A DNA stretch of 64,000 bases. It comes from Echinometra lucunter (Eukaryota > Echinodermata > Echinoidea > Camarodonta > Echinometridae). This document shows, one piece after another, positions 45,701-57,119 of this stretch (the first letter of the stretch is position 1; the number at the start of each line of letters is the position of its first letter). Location of the stretch: the NCBI GenBank assembly GCA_029962745.1, contig CM057153.1, positions 5,947,855 through 6,011,854 on the forward strand, given 5' to 3'. The notes beneath the pieces were generated by a model. The model had not been told where the DNA came from. It did no database searches and was given only the letters and a program-made list of their open reading frames with translations. Both the position numbers and the translations under genes were made by a program.

Positions 45701-48700
45701 TCCTCATTGTGCATTACAAACGTTACACAATCGCTCTTGTCCCAGTTATCTGTAGTCTGAGCAGTTTGGACCTAACAAACACATAGAATTTGATTGGATT
45801 TGATTTGATTTGATTTATTTTTCTGTTTCACAATATATACAAACAAAATTAAGAATACAATCTCATTGAGACAAAAGTAATGGAAATGACATAAAATAAA
45901 GAATAGAACTATACTGAGATACTTATAAATAATACTGACCAGACTGAGAAAAGGATATAGCAAAACGGAGGGGCAAGCTAAAAAAGCAATGCTTGTGAGG
46001 TCCAAGCCCCTGAAACTTAGTTATATAGTACATAAGGTCATAAGCGAATACTAAAGCAATACAAAGTAGAAGATACAAATTAATAGCATAATCAAAACAA
46101 TTGAGGTCACACAAATCTAAAATAGATTAAAAAAAGACAACAAAGAGAGGAAAAGGGTGGGAGGTGGATAAAGAAAGAGTGTGATATAAGAGAGGGGGGC
46201 AGGAGTGTTTAGGCATGGGTTGTTCACAAGTAATGACTTGAGAAGATACTTCTTAAGTTTACGCTTAAATGTGTAGAGGCTAAGGGAGTCTTTAATTTCG
46301 TTGGGTAAAGAATTCCAATAAATTGCTCCTGTGAAAACAAACGTGTTTTGGGCAAAGACTGTTCTTGTGAGTGGTATATGAAAGGAGTTATGTTGTCTAG
46401 TAGGATAGGTATGCATAGAAACATTTTTGCGGAACATATCAGTAAAAATATTGGGTACATCACATTTTTCTAGTTTATACATAAAATAAAAGGTAGGTCA
46501 AAGAAAAATTTTCTGAAATAGTTGCCACATCAAGCCGAGCCAATCTCCTCCTTCTAAAAAATCATTCCACCATTAGCCAGCTTCTTTAATATCTTGTAAC
46601 ATTTTTACAGAAGAATATTACAACATCATCTAATACCCTCAAATTAAAGAATTATGACAAAGAAAATGCAACAGTTGGCAAGAGAGACAAATATAATGGG
46701 AACTCCATGAAAAAGCTTTGGAACTTGCCCCATAGACATCTTCACTGTGACCATAGGCCCAAAAGTGACCCCAAATAAATGGGCTATGGTAATGTCATCA
46801 AATCAAGCAATTTTCAGATCCACCACAATTTGGTCTCCAGACAAGACCATGATACAAGCAGGGTTCTCACTAGAAAAAAATCCACACATGGTTCCCCCTC
46901 TGTGCAAAGCGTGGAAGTTTCGGAAGTTTTACGGAATAACGTGTAAAGTTAGGTGTGGCGGCAGTATATGCTATAGCAAAAGGATGGAAAAATACTTCTT
47001 GGTAAACAGGAGTTGTTTACTAATGGCATTATAGTAAAAGTACACTGCCAAATAGCAAAACAATCTGTGGCATTTATCATTATTGTTAGGAATATATACT
47101 CCAATATTTTTTACCCTTGTTGCCACGCATGGTGCAGCAATTTCACACATGGTTCTTCCTTGTCTGAAACCCTCTACACATGGTATTGGAACCATGGGTG
47201 TTATGTACTGGTGAGAACCATGGATACAAGTGGGCCATAAGTGAAGAAAATGCTCAGCTGCAGCTGAGCAGTCGAGCCAGACTCGGCAGAGAGTAATGTT
47301 ATGTTGGCATTCTATGGCCTCACACTAACTGCAACAGAAATATTCAACCAGTTTTAGATATCCACATAATAACATACACATGTATAAAAAGTCCTAAAAA
47401 ATCTTAGTGATGGAAAGCATAAAAAAAAATAGTGAGATACAATATTCAAAAAAAATATATTACTCCTAACATGCCTAAGCCTTTTAAATGTTGATCAAAC
47501 CATATTTTTCACAGTGCAATTTTCACATTTTCATATTTTACTTAAAATTCTCATAAATACTGCCATTCATTTCATTCTTCTTGCATTTTTAACTTTAAAG
47601 TCCAAGGACTTAAAATTTTTCATGTTCAACTTACGGTATTAAATCCCATCAGTCAGCACTTCTTAAAATTTTGTAAAATGCAAGTATTTGTGTCTTTATT
47701 GCATCATTTAGGAATATACTGTCATTATCTTTACCATCATTCAACCACGGCAATGTAGCTTGTTATTTTGAATACCAATCTCAACAAAACCAATCACGCC
47801 ATAACAACTGGAAGAAATATTGTGTTTACCAGTGCCAACAGTAGAATAAAGTGGCATCAAGATGCTGTAATTTGTGTTTCAGAAACAGGGAACTATCTAT
47901 ATATCATTGGTATGAGATCTCGTCTGTTTATGTTTATGTATCCATGATTATATTTTGATTAGGATTCTATTCTTTATAGATCAATATAAATATGTTTAAA
48001 CAGTTGATGGACCTTATCTACAAAAAAAAAAGTGTTAAAAGACTGACAGTATGAATATACTGTTAAAATGTAATTATCCAAAAATATCCTATTGCAGACC
48101 CTGGGCTCATGTTTCCTCTCATCACATGGTCCATCAAGAGACTATTATAGAAAATCCTTATCAGTACAAAACAAGTTAGAGGGGGCCCAAGAGAAGAAAA
48201 GGGAAAGTAAAAAGAGGATTTCATGAATGCTCCCCCCCCACTTGCCTAGTCTTGTTGCTTCTTGGCGAACACTCCCCCTCCCTCCCCCCCCCCCCCACCC
48301 CCATTACTGGACCTACACTGCTCTGTCACGTGGAAGTGGGACACAGAGATATACAATAATAACTCAAGCAGGAGTACACACGCTGTAAAAATCACCACTC
48401 ACACCAGTGCTCGGTTATACTGACCTCGCACAACAGACATGCTGTAACATGCAAATTGTTGACAATAGGAAAGTAGTGTTCTCTGTCCAATTCATTGGAC
48501 AGAGGAGCAAGAGCTGTGTCACCAGTGATCAGAAAAATATTTTTCAAAATTCACTTGATCAAGATTATAATTTACATCCAGTTGGAGGAATGGAATGGAA
48601 ATACATGTAGGCTATTTCATTATCCTAGGCTAGCCTAGAGTAAAAAGCAAATATTTCATATGAATTTGTTATTTTGGTGATTTCTATCTTTGACTATAGA

Positions 48701-51700
48701 GGGCAGTATTCCACATTTTATTTGCACAGCTCAGCATGCCAATGTAGCCCTGTGTGAGAAATCACATGTACGCTTTGCTTTGTTTGGATATACATTTCAG
48801 TCTTGACGACTGAGGAAGAATACATAGCAAACATAGATCTACAGTAGCAGCTGCGTTACTTAGTATAGGAAAGCCGCTATAAGTGTTTCTCCCTAGTCAA
48901 TTTTTTTTCTTTTTCTTTCACCCTTTATAGGTGCATTTATTTTCCAACAAAAATCTCACATTGGGTTACAAAGCCATATAACATTCTACAAATACAGTTT
49001 CAATGTTTCAGGCAAATTGTACATTTTTCGTTTTCCCTTTTTCACAAGAGCATTATTGTTATCGATTCGTATTTTAAGTTCCTTCAAAAAAGTAAACCAC
49101 AGTCTTTTCTTCCTTTCATCTGTTCCCTTTTCGTTCCTCAGAATCAATATTTTGCATATGCTCCAGAAAGCAATGGACATGATATCATCAATACTGTTTT
49201 CTTGATAATTTTTCAACAAAGTATTAATGTCAAAGCAAAGTTCTATGTTATAAACATTCTTAACCATCATGAATAGATTATCAAAAAAAGGAATGTTCAT
49301 TTTGCATTTCAACAAAACATGAAGTAGGTCTTCTGTGCAATTACAAGCTTCACACTTATCAGACTTGCTAAGTTGCCATAAAAACAACATCCTTCTAGTA
49401 GGAATCAAGTTATACAGCATTTTGAAATTAAACTGTTTCAAATTGTTTTCTTTTGTATTTTCCAGATTTCTTTGAATGATATTTTTCCAATTTATGTAAT
49501 CATCAGTTAAGTTTGTCCAGTATGATCGACCATCACTACTTCTTTCATATGTTAATAAGCGTATCAGGACAACTCCCCCGGGGACGACTCCCACCTGACA
49601 ACTCCCCCGGAGGACAACTCCCCCACAGAACGGGTCCCCCGGAGGACATCTCCCCTGGAGGACAACTCCCCCGCAGGACAACTCCCCCACAGGACGGGTC
49701 CCCCGGAGGACATCTCCCCTGGAGGACATCTCCCCTGGAGGACAACTCCCCCGCGGGACAACTCCCCTGGAGGACAACTCCCCCAATAAAACTTCCCCGG
49801 AGGACAACTCCCCCGGAGGACAACTCCCCCGAGGACAACTCCCCCGGAGCACAACTCCCCGGGGGAGTAAGGACAAAATTACGCATGAATTTTTGTTTTT
49901 ATGACAACGCCTTGCTCGTGAGGAACTGTAAAATAAATCTTTCCTTTTTATAAATCAAACTTAAGTAATTAATCCAGTATTTTTTGTTTTTATTACAACT
50001 CTTCCGGAGGAGAACAGCTCCTCGGGGATGACAAACGGGGATGGGCGAGGGTAGAGGGTTGTTATTCGTTTAATAAAGTATTAGGTAATTTGTCGCTCTA
50101 ACTGCTAACTTTTTTGAAAAATACCCACCCTTTTGCTCCCATTTTTACGCCAAAGTACACGTTCAAGAAAATAAAACTCTAGTAATGGGTACGCTTTTCC
50201 GCCCAAGGGTGTTGGGTTTGACAGCTTCAGCGGCACACTCCAATCGGAACCAAATCTGATCATGAGAAGAGAGAAAAGAAAGGAATAAAATGAAGAAAGG
50301 AAACCACATTGCTAGATTCTTATGATTTGACATATTTGGACACATATTGAGCTTTGATATCTAAATTCGCTGATGAAATTAATCATTTTTCTTACTTAGA
50401 ATATCTACATTCAGCTGACCTGAAACCTAGAGTTTTTATGTATTTGTTCTTCGTATTTTTTCTTTGTTATATAGAGCCTAACAGTGCCTAAAGAAATCTT
50501 TCAGTCATAAAGCTTGGAGAAAACTTTAGTTTACTCATTAAAAATTACACTAATCCAGTCCTTGTTTGTCAGAAAACATTTGATTCCATAATGTTTGCGT
50601 ACAAAAATAAACAAACATCAAACATGATATGACCATTGCAACTATGTTTCAATTGGTGAAACTTTGGCTTACTAATAAAACTTATTAACAAATGTGTTTT
50701 ATACAATATCAGTTGTATTAGTTGGAGAATGGAAAACAACAATCACACAAAACAAACATACATTAACAAAACAAACATACATTAGAGTGGGTGCAAAAGT
50801 TTGAAGAAAAAAAATCCCTAAGAGACACAATTTCGTTTTTAAGTATTTATTTTCTTGAAAAAAACCGTTAACAAAACAAATGAAATCATTTCAAACATTA
50901 TGTCAGAGATACAAGTATTTATGTAACGCTATCATCATCATTGAATGTAACATCATATAGAAGAACTGTTTTATATTTATCAAAAAACAAATAGACATTC
51001 TACACCTGGACGATATTTTGTGTGTGTGTGGGGGGGGGGGGGGATAGGTGATGACCCGCCACATTTCGAAGTTTGGAAGTTGGTGTAGTACATCTATGGG
51101 GCAATCCCCCCCCCCCCCCCAAATGAGAACCTTTAAGATTATGGCATAATGTTCGGAGGGTTGGGCCTGGATGATTACATTAGAAGACGAAGTGATGGAT
51201 CAAAACGACTATATATAAAGAAATAAGAAGAAGAACAAATACATAAAACCTCTAGGTTTCAGGTCAGCTGAATGTAGATATTCTAAGTAAGAAAAAATGA
51301 TTAATTTCATCAGCGAATTTAGATATCAAAGCTCAATATGTGTCCAAATTTGTCAAATCATAAGGATCTAACGATGACTTTTCCTTTTTGTTTATCTTTT
51401 ACTCTTGAATGAGGTACTTTATAATTAATGTTTTCATGTGGTTTCAGCGCAAAGAATGATAGTCGCACATGCTTGCTGGACGCTAAATACGTAGAAGCAC
51501 AAGTCCTTTAACAAAAATGAAATTAAGAATACATGCATTCAGTATAAAATTCCGTTAAGGTTTTATTTTCATTTATAGTCAGTGAGTTTAACAAGGGGGC
51601 GGGATACCGGATCTCGGGGGGGGGGTGTTGTTGACCCCTCCCCTAAAAAGTAAGATTTTTAATCTGATATCTTGCCTAAAATTGTGCATTTAGGAAAAAA

Positions 51701-54700
51701 AAAAAAAAGAACGGGACCCAATCACAGCTGCTGATCGAGCGAAATGACTTCTGTTCTTAAGCTCGATTGTGGCCCATATCCCCCTTTTCCTGAAGACTAC
51801 GACTAGATACACCATTCTCTACTTTTGTAGCTTCCTACTTAGGTTCCTCACTTTCCTTTCTTCATTTTATTCCTTTCTTTTCTGTCTTCTGATGATCAAA
51901 TTTGGTTCCGATGGGAGTGTGCCGCTGAAGCTGCCAAACCCAACACCCTTGGGTGGAAAAGCGTGGCCAATACTAGAGTTTTTATTTTCTTTTGCTCCTC
52001 AATAAAATGGGAGCAAAAGGTTGGAAATTTTCAAAAAAGTCAGCAATTAGAGCGACAAATTACTGTATAGCTTATTAAACTAGTAAAAACCTTCTACCCC
52101 TCCCCAATCCCTGTTTGTCATCCTCGAGGAGCTGCTCTCCTCCGGGAAAGTTGTAATAAAAATACTTGATCAATTACTTAAGTTTGATTTAAATTTTAAA
52201 AAAAAAGAAAAAGAAAATTTTTTACCGCTCCTCATGTGCCAGGCGTGGTCATAAAATCAATTTTCCTCCGGTCATTAATCTTGTCCTCAAAGTGGGGGGG
52301 GGGGGGGGGATGTCCTCTGGGGGAGTTGTCAGATGGGAGTCGTTCCCGGGGAAGTTGACCTCCTGGGGATTTGTCTTCCGGGGGAGTTGTCCTCGGGGGA
52401 GTTGTCCTCCGGGGGAGCTGTCCTCGGGGGAGTTGTCCTCCGGGGGAGTTGTCCACCGGGGGAGTTGTCCTCGGGGGAGTTGTCCTCCGGGGGAGTTATC
52501 CTCCGGGGGAGATGTCCTCCGGGGGACTCGTCCTCCGAGGGAGTTGTCCTCCGGGGGAGCTGTCCTCCGGGTAGTTGTCAGGTGGGAGTTGTCCCCAGGG
52601 GAGTTGTCCGCCGGGGGAGTGGTCCTAGAACCGTTAATAAGATATGATAAAACACTTTACTGGAACAACACTTCCATTCTTTTTCTTTTTGACGCACTGG
52701 TATTTTTGGAATTTCTAACAAACTGGTTTCCTTTATATTATTCATCCAAACTTTCGGTACTGCCTTTTGTAATTTGGAATAATCAAATAGGACTCTCGCC
52801 TTTGTTTTTTCAGCTTGAAAGTTTTCTTCCAATTTTGAAAGAGATATAAATTTACCTTCAATACAAATATCTTTCAAAAAAATTATATTACTTGAGTACC
52901 AATCTTTGTAGAAAAGTGGTTGATTATCATGAACGATATATTTGTTATACCATAAAATCTGATTATTTGAATGAATATCGTCCTTTTTGATATTTCCTTT
53001 TAAATATGACGCTTTTATCAGTTCTACATAAAACCTTGGCAGTTTGTTAACAAGACATTTTTCTACCATGTATTGATCAATAGTACAATTTAGAAGGAGT
53101 TAGAGACCTCCAAGTGTTTGAAAGTATATTAATGCAAAATCCTTCCAGTATCCATGTGTGTCATCAACTATTCTAGCCAACCACTTCAATCTAAAACTCT
53201 GTATCAGTTTCTGAATATCAATCATTCGTATGCCACCATCCTCGTAATCTCTGACAATCATTGTTCTTTTCAATTTGTCAACTTTTGAATTCCCTCCCTA
53301 GCCAATTAATCAGGATTTTATAGCCCCAAATGAGCCAGATGAGATGTCATCTGAAAGTGTACCCTTCAGAGCTCAGTCAGTGAAAGTTGTATCAATCATT
53401 TTGCGTGAGGGAATAGGAACCCATTTGAGTGGAACCCACTTGTGTGGAGAGTTTCGCATCAGGAACAAAGCATTTGGCATTAAATCTTTCGTAAATTGTT
53501 GAAGCGAAGAGTTCTTCTTGACTTTAGTCTAGAAATTGAGGGGGGAAAGAACCTGAAGAATAACCGAGTTCAAATAAGTGTCCATTTTTAGCTTAAGAAA
53601 GCTATTCGTGTTTTTATTCTGATATTTCACGAATAGCTTAAGAGCTCTGTCATTTGCCCCTGTGGAGACCCATGTCAACAAAGAAATATTATACCTCCAA
53701 ATCACACTTTCTCACGCCTGGTTAGCGCTGCAAACTACCTTCAAAGTTTGCCAGTGGACCAGTAGATCTAACTGTGATATTAGAACCTAAAATTTATTTT
53801 TCAAACTCAAAATATTGACTCTGATTGATACAAGAAAAAACTTTCTTGGCAATTTTGCTGCGTGATTAATTTCCATTTCAATAACACGACCTCCAACAGT
53901 CATAGTGAGTTCACCTACACCTGCTGGTCTCGGCCACAGGTGAAGAGCGGTACAGCGTTGCACTCTCGCACGTACTCTGCGTTCGCCGATACGTGCGAGA
54001 GTGCAACAATTTAAAACAGCTCAAGTAGACCCAAGTTACAATATGTGTAACTTTAGACTACATTTCTTCTTCTTCTTCTTCTTCTTCTTCCTCCATTATA
54101 GTTAGCCTACAGGCTCCTGGAGAGTAAAAAAAAAAAAAAAAACACTAATGCTACTACTCTTCACGGAGCCTAGTGTTTTTACCTATCTCGCTAACGTAGT
54201 AGCCATTTCGCCACTTTAAAACAACCCCTGGAAAATGACTTTCCCATGGGCCAATGACACTACCAGCCTTGTATCGGCTGTGGGCATAATGAACCCGACT
54301 GACACCTGGGACTAAAATATTAATAACAGAGAAATGAAATTTGAACAAAAAATTTATCGTACGGAAACTGGTAAAACTCAGCGATGTTTATGATTCCCTG
54401 CCGTCCATTGTAATGCAGATTGAAAATGGCGACTATCTTGTGCATGCCCATCGATGCGCAACTAGATGCGAGCGATCTTGCAGATTTCACGAAATTTACA
54501 GTGAGATTTGTCACAAATTTTGTGACAAATTTTGTGGAATCATAAACATTGGTGAGTTTTACCAGCTTCTGTACAATAAATTTTTTGTTCAAATTTCATT
54601 TCTCTGTTATAAATATTTTATTCCCAGGTGTCAGTCGGGTTCATTATGCCCACCCATAGACTCTAGGTCAAAACAGCTTTTTGAATAGCGAAACAAATTG

Positions 54701-55430
54701 CCAACGCGAACGGGAAATACATTGACTTAGATCTTCTATAAAAGAGAAGAAAAGTTTTGATTTTACTTACAAGCAATGTTCCTGAGGCTCTCAATTTTCC
54801 CCTTTCTGCTTCATATCTGATGAATGAACTGAAAATGGTGAATTTTAAGAAAAAAACCGACGCTTATCAGACTCGTAGGTCGACAGCATGTCGTCGAGTA
54901 ACCAATAGAAAAGCATGCTATGTTGTTTCAGTACAGACTTGTCACATTTTCGGGACGAGGTCAATTGACCGAGTACACAGGATGAGTGCATTATGCCCAC
55001 AGCCGATAGTTACAAGGCTGGTAACATTAAGTGTCAATTGGCCCATGCCAGGGAAAGTCATTTTCCAGGCACATGCCAGGGGGTTGTTTTGAAATGGCGA
55101 AATGGCTAATATGTTAGCGAGATAGGTAAAAACACTAGGCTCCGTGGAGAGTAGTACTAGAAGCGTTAGCGTTTTTTTGTTTTTGTTTTTTTACTCTCCA
55201 GGAGAGTTATAGTCGGAGATCATCGGCACTCGGGCTTTTGCTGCAGATGGTAACAGTTACATCATGTTTCTCGACGTGTGGGACTGAACAAAATCACACG
55301 GCATTTCTGTGGGCTAATATACTACCAGAATATCATGCACTGAACGATTTTTCAAACATGCAAGAAACAACATGGTAATTTCACTTACAACCCCCAGTCT
55401 ACCGCTTGATTTGTTGTCTGAATCTGTCAT
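39720..55430 (-). CDS. POLR1D: RNA polymerases I and III subunit RPAC2 (complete, five exons)
   Basis: Small RPB11/alpha-like subunit that pairs with RPAC1 to nucleate Pol I and Pol III in the nucleus. Coding exons in transcript order: 55389-55430, 45659-45771, 44878-44954, 44183-44262, 39720-39764. They sum to 357 nt (118 residues plus stop), against 133 in human. Family signatures: [42 protein letters not shown], and the C-terminal helix [10 protein letters not shown] joined to [10 protein letters not shown]. Phases agree at all junctions. Donors are GTAAGT or GTGAGT except after exon 3 (GTTCCG, weak). The ATG has A at -3 and an in-frame upstream stop at 55482-55484. Intron 1 (about 9.6 kb) is full of mobile elements. 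The gene is convergent with the palmitoyltransferase. The 14-codon first exon and the exon 3 donor are the least certain parts. Confidence 0.9.
40162..40570. mobile_element. intact piggyBac-type MITE, family 1, present only in contig 3
   Basis: 409 bp with perfect 14-bp inverted ends CCCATTCGTGACAG / CTGTCACGAATGGG, flanked by TTAA at 40158-40161 and 40571-40574. The matching site in contig 2 (29602-29605) has a single TTAA and no insert. CCC-starting ends and a TTAA duplication are hallmarks of the piggyBac superfamily. No transposase is encoded. It lies inside the block that flanks the last POLR1D intron. Confidence 0.9.
41200..42515 (+). mobile_element. LINE 3' end fragment, contig 3, split by a DNA transposon
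   Basis: Same LINE tail as 30240-30830. The ORF2-like frame is interrupted after GSTAWNSI by the 713-bp insert at 41385-42097 and resumes with PSSLRQTQF at about 42107. The 3' end carries AATAAAGATTGAATG. Confidence 0.7.
41385..42097. mobile_element. hAT-type non-autonomous element with internal minisatellite
   Basis: Ends CACTGGCGTAAA / TTTACGCTAATG (10 of 12 as inverted repeats) are flanked by 8-bp near-identical target copies ACTCTATA / GCTCTATA. Contig 2 has the uninterrupted site at about 30420. Inside are G-runs and C-runs near the ends and five tandem units of about 74-83 bp (41530-41930), each with ACTTTTCTGGTTTTTAAT and CAAATAGAAATTCTAAAATA followed by GCGAGCGAAGCGAGCGAGCC-like purine motifs. 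There is no transposase. An 8-bp duplication fits the hAT superfamily. Confidence 0.85.
42697..42820. repeat. 62-bp tandem duplication
   Basis: Two adjacent units, GGATTGAAAGACCGTATGCT... and GGATTAAAAGACCATATGCT..., both ending TTTCACTAAATAAT. Only a few substitutions separate them. Confidence 0.85.
43132..43223. mobile_element. possible very short TTAA-flanked insertion
   Basis: TTAA, then CCCATTGGGTAG at the left; CAACTGG then TTAA at the right, about 90 bp apart. The inverted match of the ends is weak. It may be a deleted family 1 MITE. Confidence 0.3.
43422..43831. mobile_element. intact piggyBac-type MITE, family 1 subtype
   Basis: 410 bp with ends CCCATAGAAGTACAG / CTGTACCTCTATGGG (14 of 15), flanked by TTAA on both sides. 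Interior blocks such as CTCAAATTGGCAACAAATAT and GCCAATTTAAAGAGTTTAAT relate it to 40162-40570. It sits inside POLR1D intron 4. Confidence 0.85.
45040..45235 (-). mobile_element. MITE family 1 remnant in POLR1D intron 2
   Basis: In reverse orientation it matches 40162-40570: GTGCCCATTTTGGTTG, TTGATGCTGAAATTTCTTAA, AGGAAAATAAGCACTAAAAT and GAAATTGGCAATG. Both ends are lost. Confidence 0.55.
45785..46482 (-). mobile_element. LINE 3' end (CR1/L2-like tail) in POLR1D intron 1
   Basis: The minus-strand frame 46117-46482 has the classic ORF2 C-terminus: [18 protein letters not shown], then [14 protein letters not shown] and [11 protein letters not shown]. After the stop, the 3' UTR ends in a short tandem repeat of AAATC units (plus strand GATTTGATTTGATTT at about 45793), the kind of tail used by CR1/L2-type elements instead of poly(A). 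It is 5'-truncated. Confidence 0.75.
46500..48890. other. intron sequence with nothing recognised
   Basis: AT-rich POLR1D intron 1 sequence with a C-run near 48280. I see no exon-like segment, RNA gene or clear mobile element in it. Confidence 0.5.
48900..53300 (-). mobile_element. 5'-truncated LINE ORF2 fragment, split by the foldback element
   Basis: The two minus-strand halves, 52642-53300 and 48986-49550, are continuous once 49560-52632 and one 9-bp repeat are removed. The upstream half has [18 protein letters not shown] (post-RT region) and [19 protein letters not shown]. The downstream half has the Cys/His cluster [17 protein letters not shown], and its frame ends at 48986. A T-rich stretch at about 48900 on the plus strand would be the poly(A) tail. 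A few stops show that it is dead. Confidence 0.75.
49560..52632. mobile_element. 3.07-kb foldback transposon, TU-like, with 9-bp target duplication
   Basis: Flanked by exact GTTAATAAG at 49551-49559 and 52633-52641, inside the LINE frame. Each arm has an outer array of 15-16-bp units of the type CCCCCGGAGGACAACT (left 49565-49866; right 52310-52625 as GGGGGAGTTGTCCTCC) and an inner domain (left about 49870-50470; right about 51205-52290) that are reverse complements of each other, about 85-90% alike by eye. The right inner arm carries an extra segment of about 450 bp (51375-51840). The centre (about 50475-51200) is single-copy and has no transposase frame. The architecture matches what is described for sea-urchin TU elements and Drosophila FB elements. 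Confidence 0.85.
53957..54007. other. perfect 18-bp stem hairpin
   Basis: GTTGCACTCTCGCACGTA at 53957-53974 and its exact reverse complement at 53990-54007 are separated by 15 bases. It is CpG-rich compared with its surroundings. It may be a transposon end or a structured RNA. Confidence 0.7.
54061..54091. repeat. (TTC)n microsatellite
   Basis: About nine TTC units adjoining the left side of the foldback structure at 54114. Confidence 0.85.
54114..55204. mobile_element. nested foldback element just downstream of POLR1D exon 1
   Basis: Outer inverted ends CTCCTGGAGAGTAAAA (54114) / TTTTACTCTCCAGGAG (ends 55204) are followed inward by matching arms: AAACACTA.GCTCCG, CTATCTCGCTAACGTA, CCATTTCGCC and GTGGGCATAATG on one side, and the complements at about 54985-55140 on the other. 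Inside the left half is a second palindrome (about 54283-54655) with arms such as AACAGAGAAATGAAATTTG and CAAATTTCATTTCTCTGTT. Overall it forms two stacked inverted repeats with no transposase frame. A target duplication is not clear. Confidence 0.65.
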
Positions 55431-55481
55431 CTTTTGAGGTCCTAGACTCCCAAGTCGTGTCCCAAGTTGACTCCACTCCGC

Positions 55482-55500
55482 TCACACGTACACGTGTTGA
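55482..55500 (-). promoter_or_regulatory. E-box CACGTG upstream of the POLR1D start
   Basis: A canonical palindromic CACGTG at 55491-55496, 61 bp 5' of the POLR1D ATG, in a short region richer in CG than its surroundings. Myc/USF-type factors bind this core and often regulate polymerase I/III subunits (established knowledge). Its use here is inference. No TATA box is evident. Confidence 0.3.
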
Positions 55501-55610
55501 CTGTTGTTGTTGTTGTTGTTTTGGTTTAACGACTGTTGTTATTTATATTTAGTCTTAGCTTCAGACGGCGCTCAGTATTTTTGCACGTTGAACGTTCATT
55601 TGGCCAGGAC

Positions 55611-55614
<4 letters not shown>

Positions 55615-55644
<30 letters not shown>

Positions 55645-55820
55645 CACTTCCATTGAAGAGTGGACAGCATCCGCGAGAATCGTCCTTAAAAAAAAAGCAC
55701 CCTAAACGAGGATTCAAGGGCAGGTCGCTAGGACACCCTAAACACGGATTTTGTGCAGATGTCCCAGATATGCACACCTGGGATAATTCATACCCTAAAC
55801 CAGGATATTCCCATTTTTAT
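55615..55820. repeat. long G-run and imperfect CCCTAAAC-type repeats
   Basis: An uninterrupted G-run of about 30 bases (55612-55643) is followed by three spaced copies of an ACCCTAAACNNGGAT motif (about 55698, 55736 and 55792). The arrangement suggests a decayed mobile element. No gene is seen. Confidence 0.45.
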
Positions 55821-56488
55821 ACCTTGAGAGTGATAGTGGGATCCACTGAAAGTTTTGGAGCCGTTTTTATCTCGAGATAATTCACTGTCTCATTATGTTT
55901 TACACAGGCGTTGCACAAAGTGTTATAGGAATAGATCTGTCCCCTGTTGATAAAGAACGCCTACTTACCAAAGTTCAGACATTTTATTTTTATGTCATTG
56001 TAAAATTTTATTTTGTGAAATTTGTATATATCGGGCTCGATGCATTCAGAACCTAACTTACCTAGACGTCTTTAATAGAAGTCCTACAAAATGGCAGGTT
56101 TTATTCCGAAATCAAATTACATCTGGTTGGCTATGTTATTTAGAGACAAAATAGCCCCTACCCTATTTATGTTTCATTTTAAGATGAGTGTAGACGCAAA
56201 ATCCGCGCATTTGTCTTTAACTGTATGGGTACGCTCGTTGGAGATGAGAGACTAAATTATAAAATCTGAGTCAAAAAGTGGTCTTAGAATACCGGTTTTA
56301 TTTGAAAGATCAAATTTGAAGCAAAAAAAAAAAGAGATAAAATGACGCACAAAGTACAACCCCAAATTTTGGGATGCATGGCTCTCTTTGGGACATTTAA
56401 GTTATGACAGATGCGGGGCATTACGGTATCCTCCTCCCTTGTCAACATTAATTGTGAGGGACAGATCCCCCCCCCCTCCCCCTCCCCC

Positions 56489-56578
56489 TCCCCGGTACGT
56501 AAAAAGACGTAACATGTAGGGTATATAGAAGCCTCCCCGGTACGTAAAAAGACGTAACATGTAGGGTATATAAAAGCC
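56489..56578. repeat. 45-bp tandem duplication
   Basis: Two perfect-length units (56489-56533 and 56534-56578), starting TCCCCGGTACGTAAAAAGAC and ending GTATATAGAAGCC or GTATATAAAAGCC, with one mismatch. A C/CT-rich tract precedes them. Confidence 0.85.
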
Positions 56579-57119
56579 AGACGGCAGGGGTATAGCAACA
56601 AGGATAATGCCTAATGACACGGTGCTGCAATGATGCACTTGAACGCATTGCAATCAGCGGGATAAAAAGGCGACACCATTGCCAGTTTATTGAATTATTC
56701 AGCTCCAAAGCAATTAACCTTGTCCATCATGACAAGCCATAAAAAACATGAATGACTGGATATACATGTACCTGCAGCTGCAGGATTCCAATGAAGTTAC
56801 AAGGATTCTGTTTATTTTAAAGATAATAATCAAACGTCTGTCTGTCAAGTGGTTTTGAATGCACAGAAATGATAAAAGTCCAAGCCCCTGGGAACGATTT
56901 TTTTCACAGGGGGTGCTGAGCCCCTGAGAAAAAAAAGTCATTATTGGGGGAACATGAAGGGGGATGTTAAGACATAAATTTGCCGACAGTTATGCTGCAT
57001 TCGAAGAGTCAAATCTAAGTTACCCCCTCCCTCTCACACAAAACACAAGACCTTATTTTCAAACAATATCGCATTTTTACAGATTTTTATTATCTTGATG
57101 AAACATTTAGGGGTTGCGA

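Noticed and set aside
48986..49876. Gly/Ser/Pro-rich repetitive proteins (also 49513-49953, 52292-52849)
   Set aside because: These are translations of the 15-16-bp arrays of the foldback element fused by chance to the LINE frame. No stable gene is expected.
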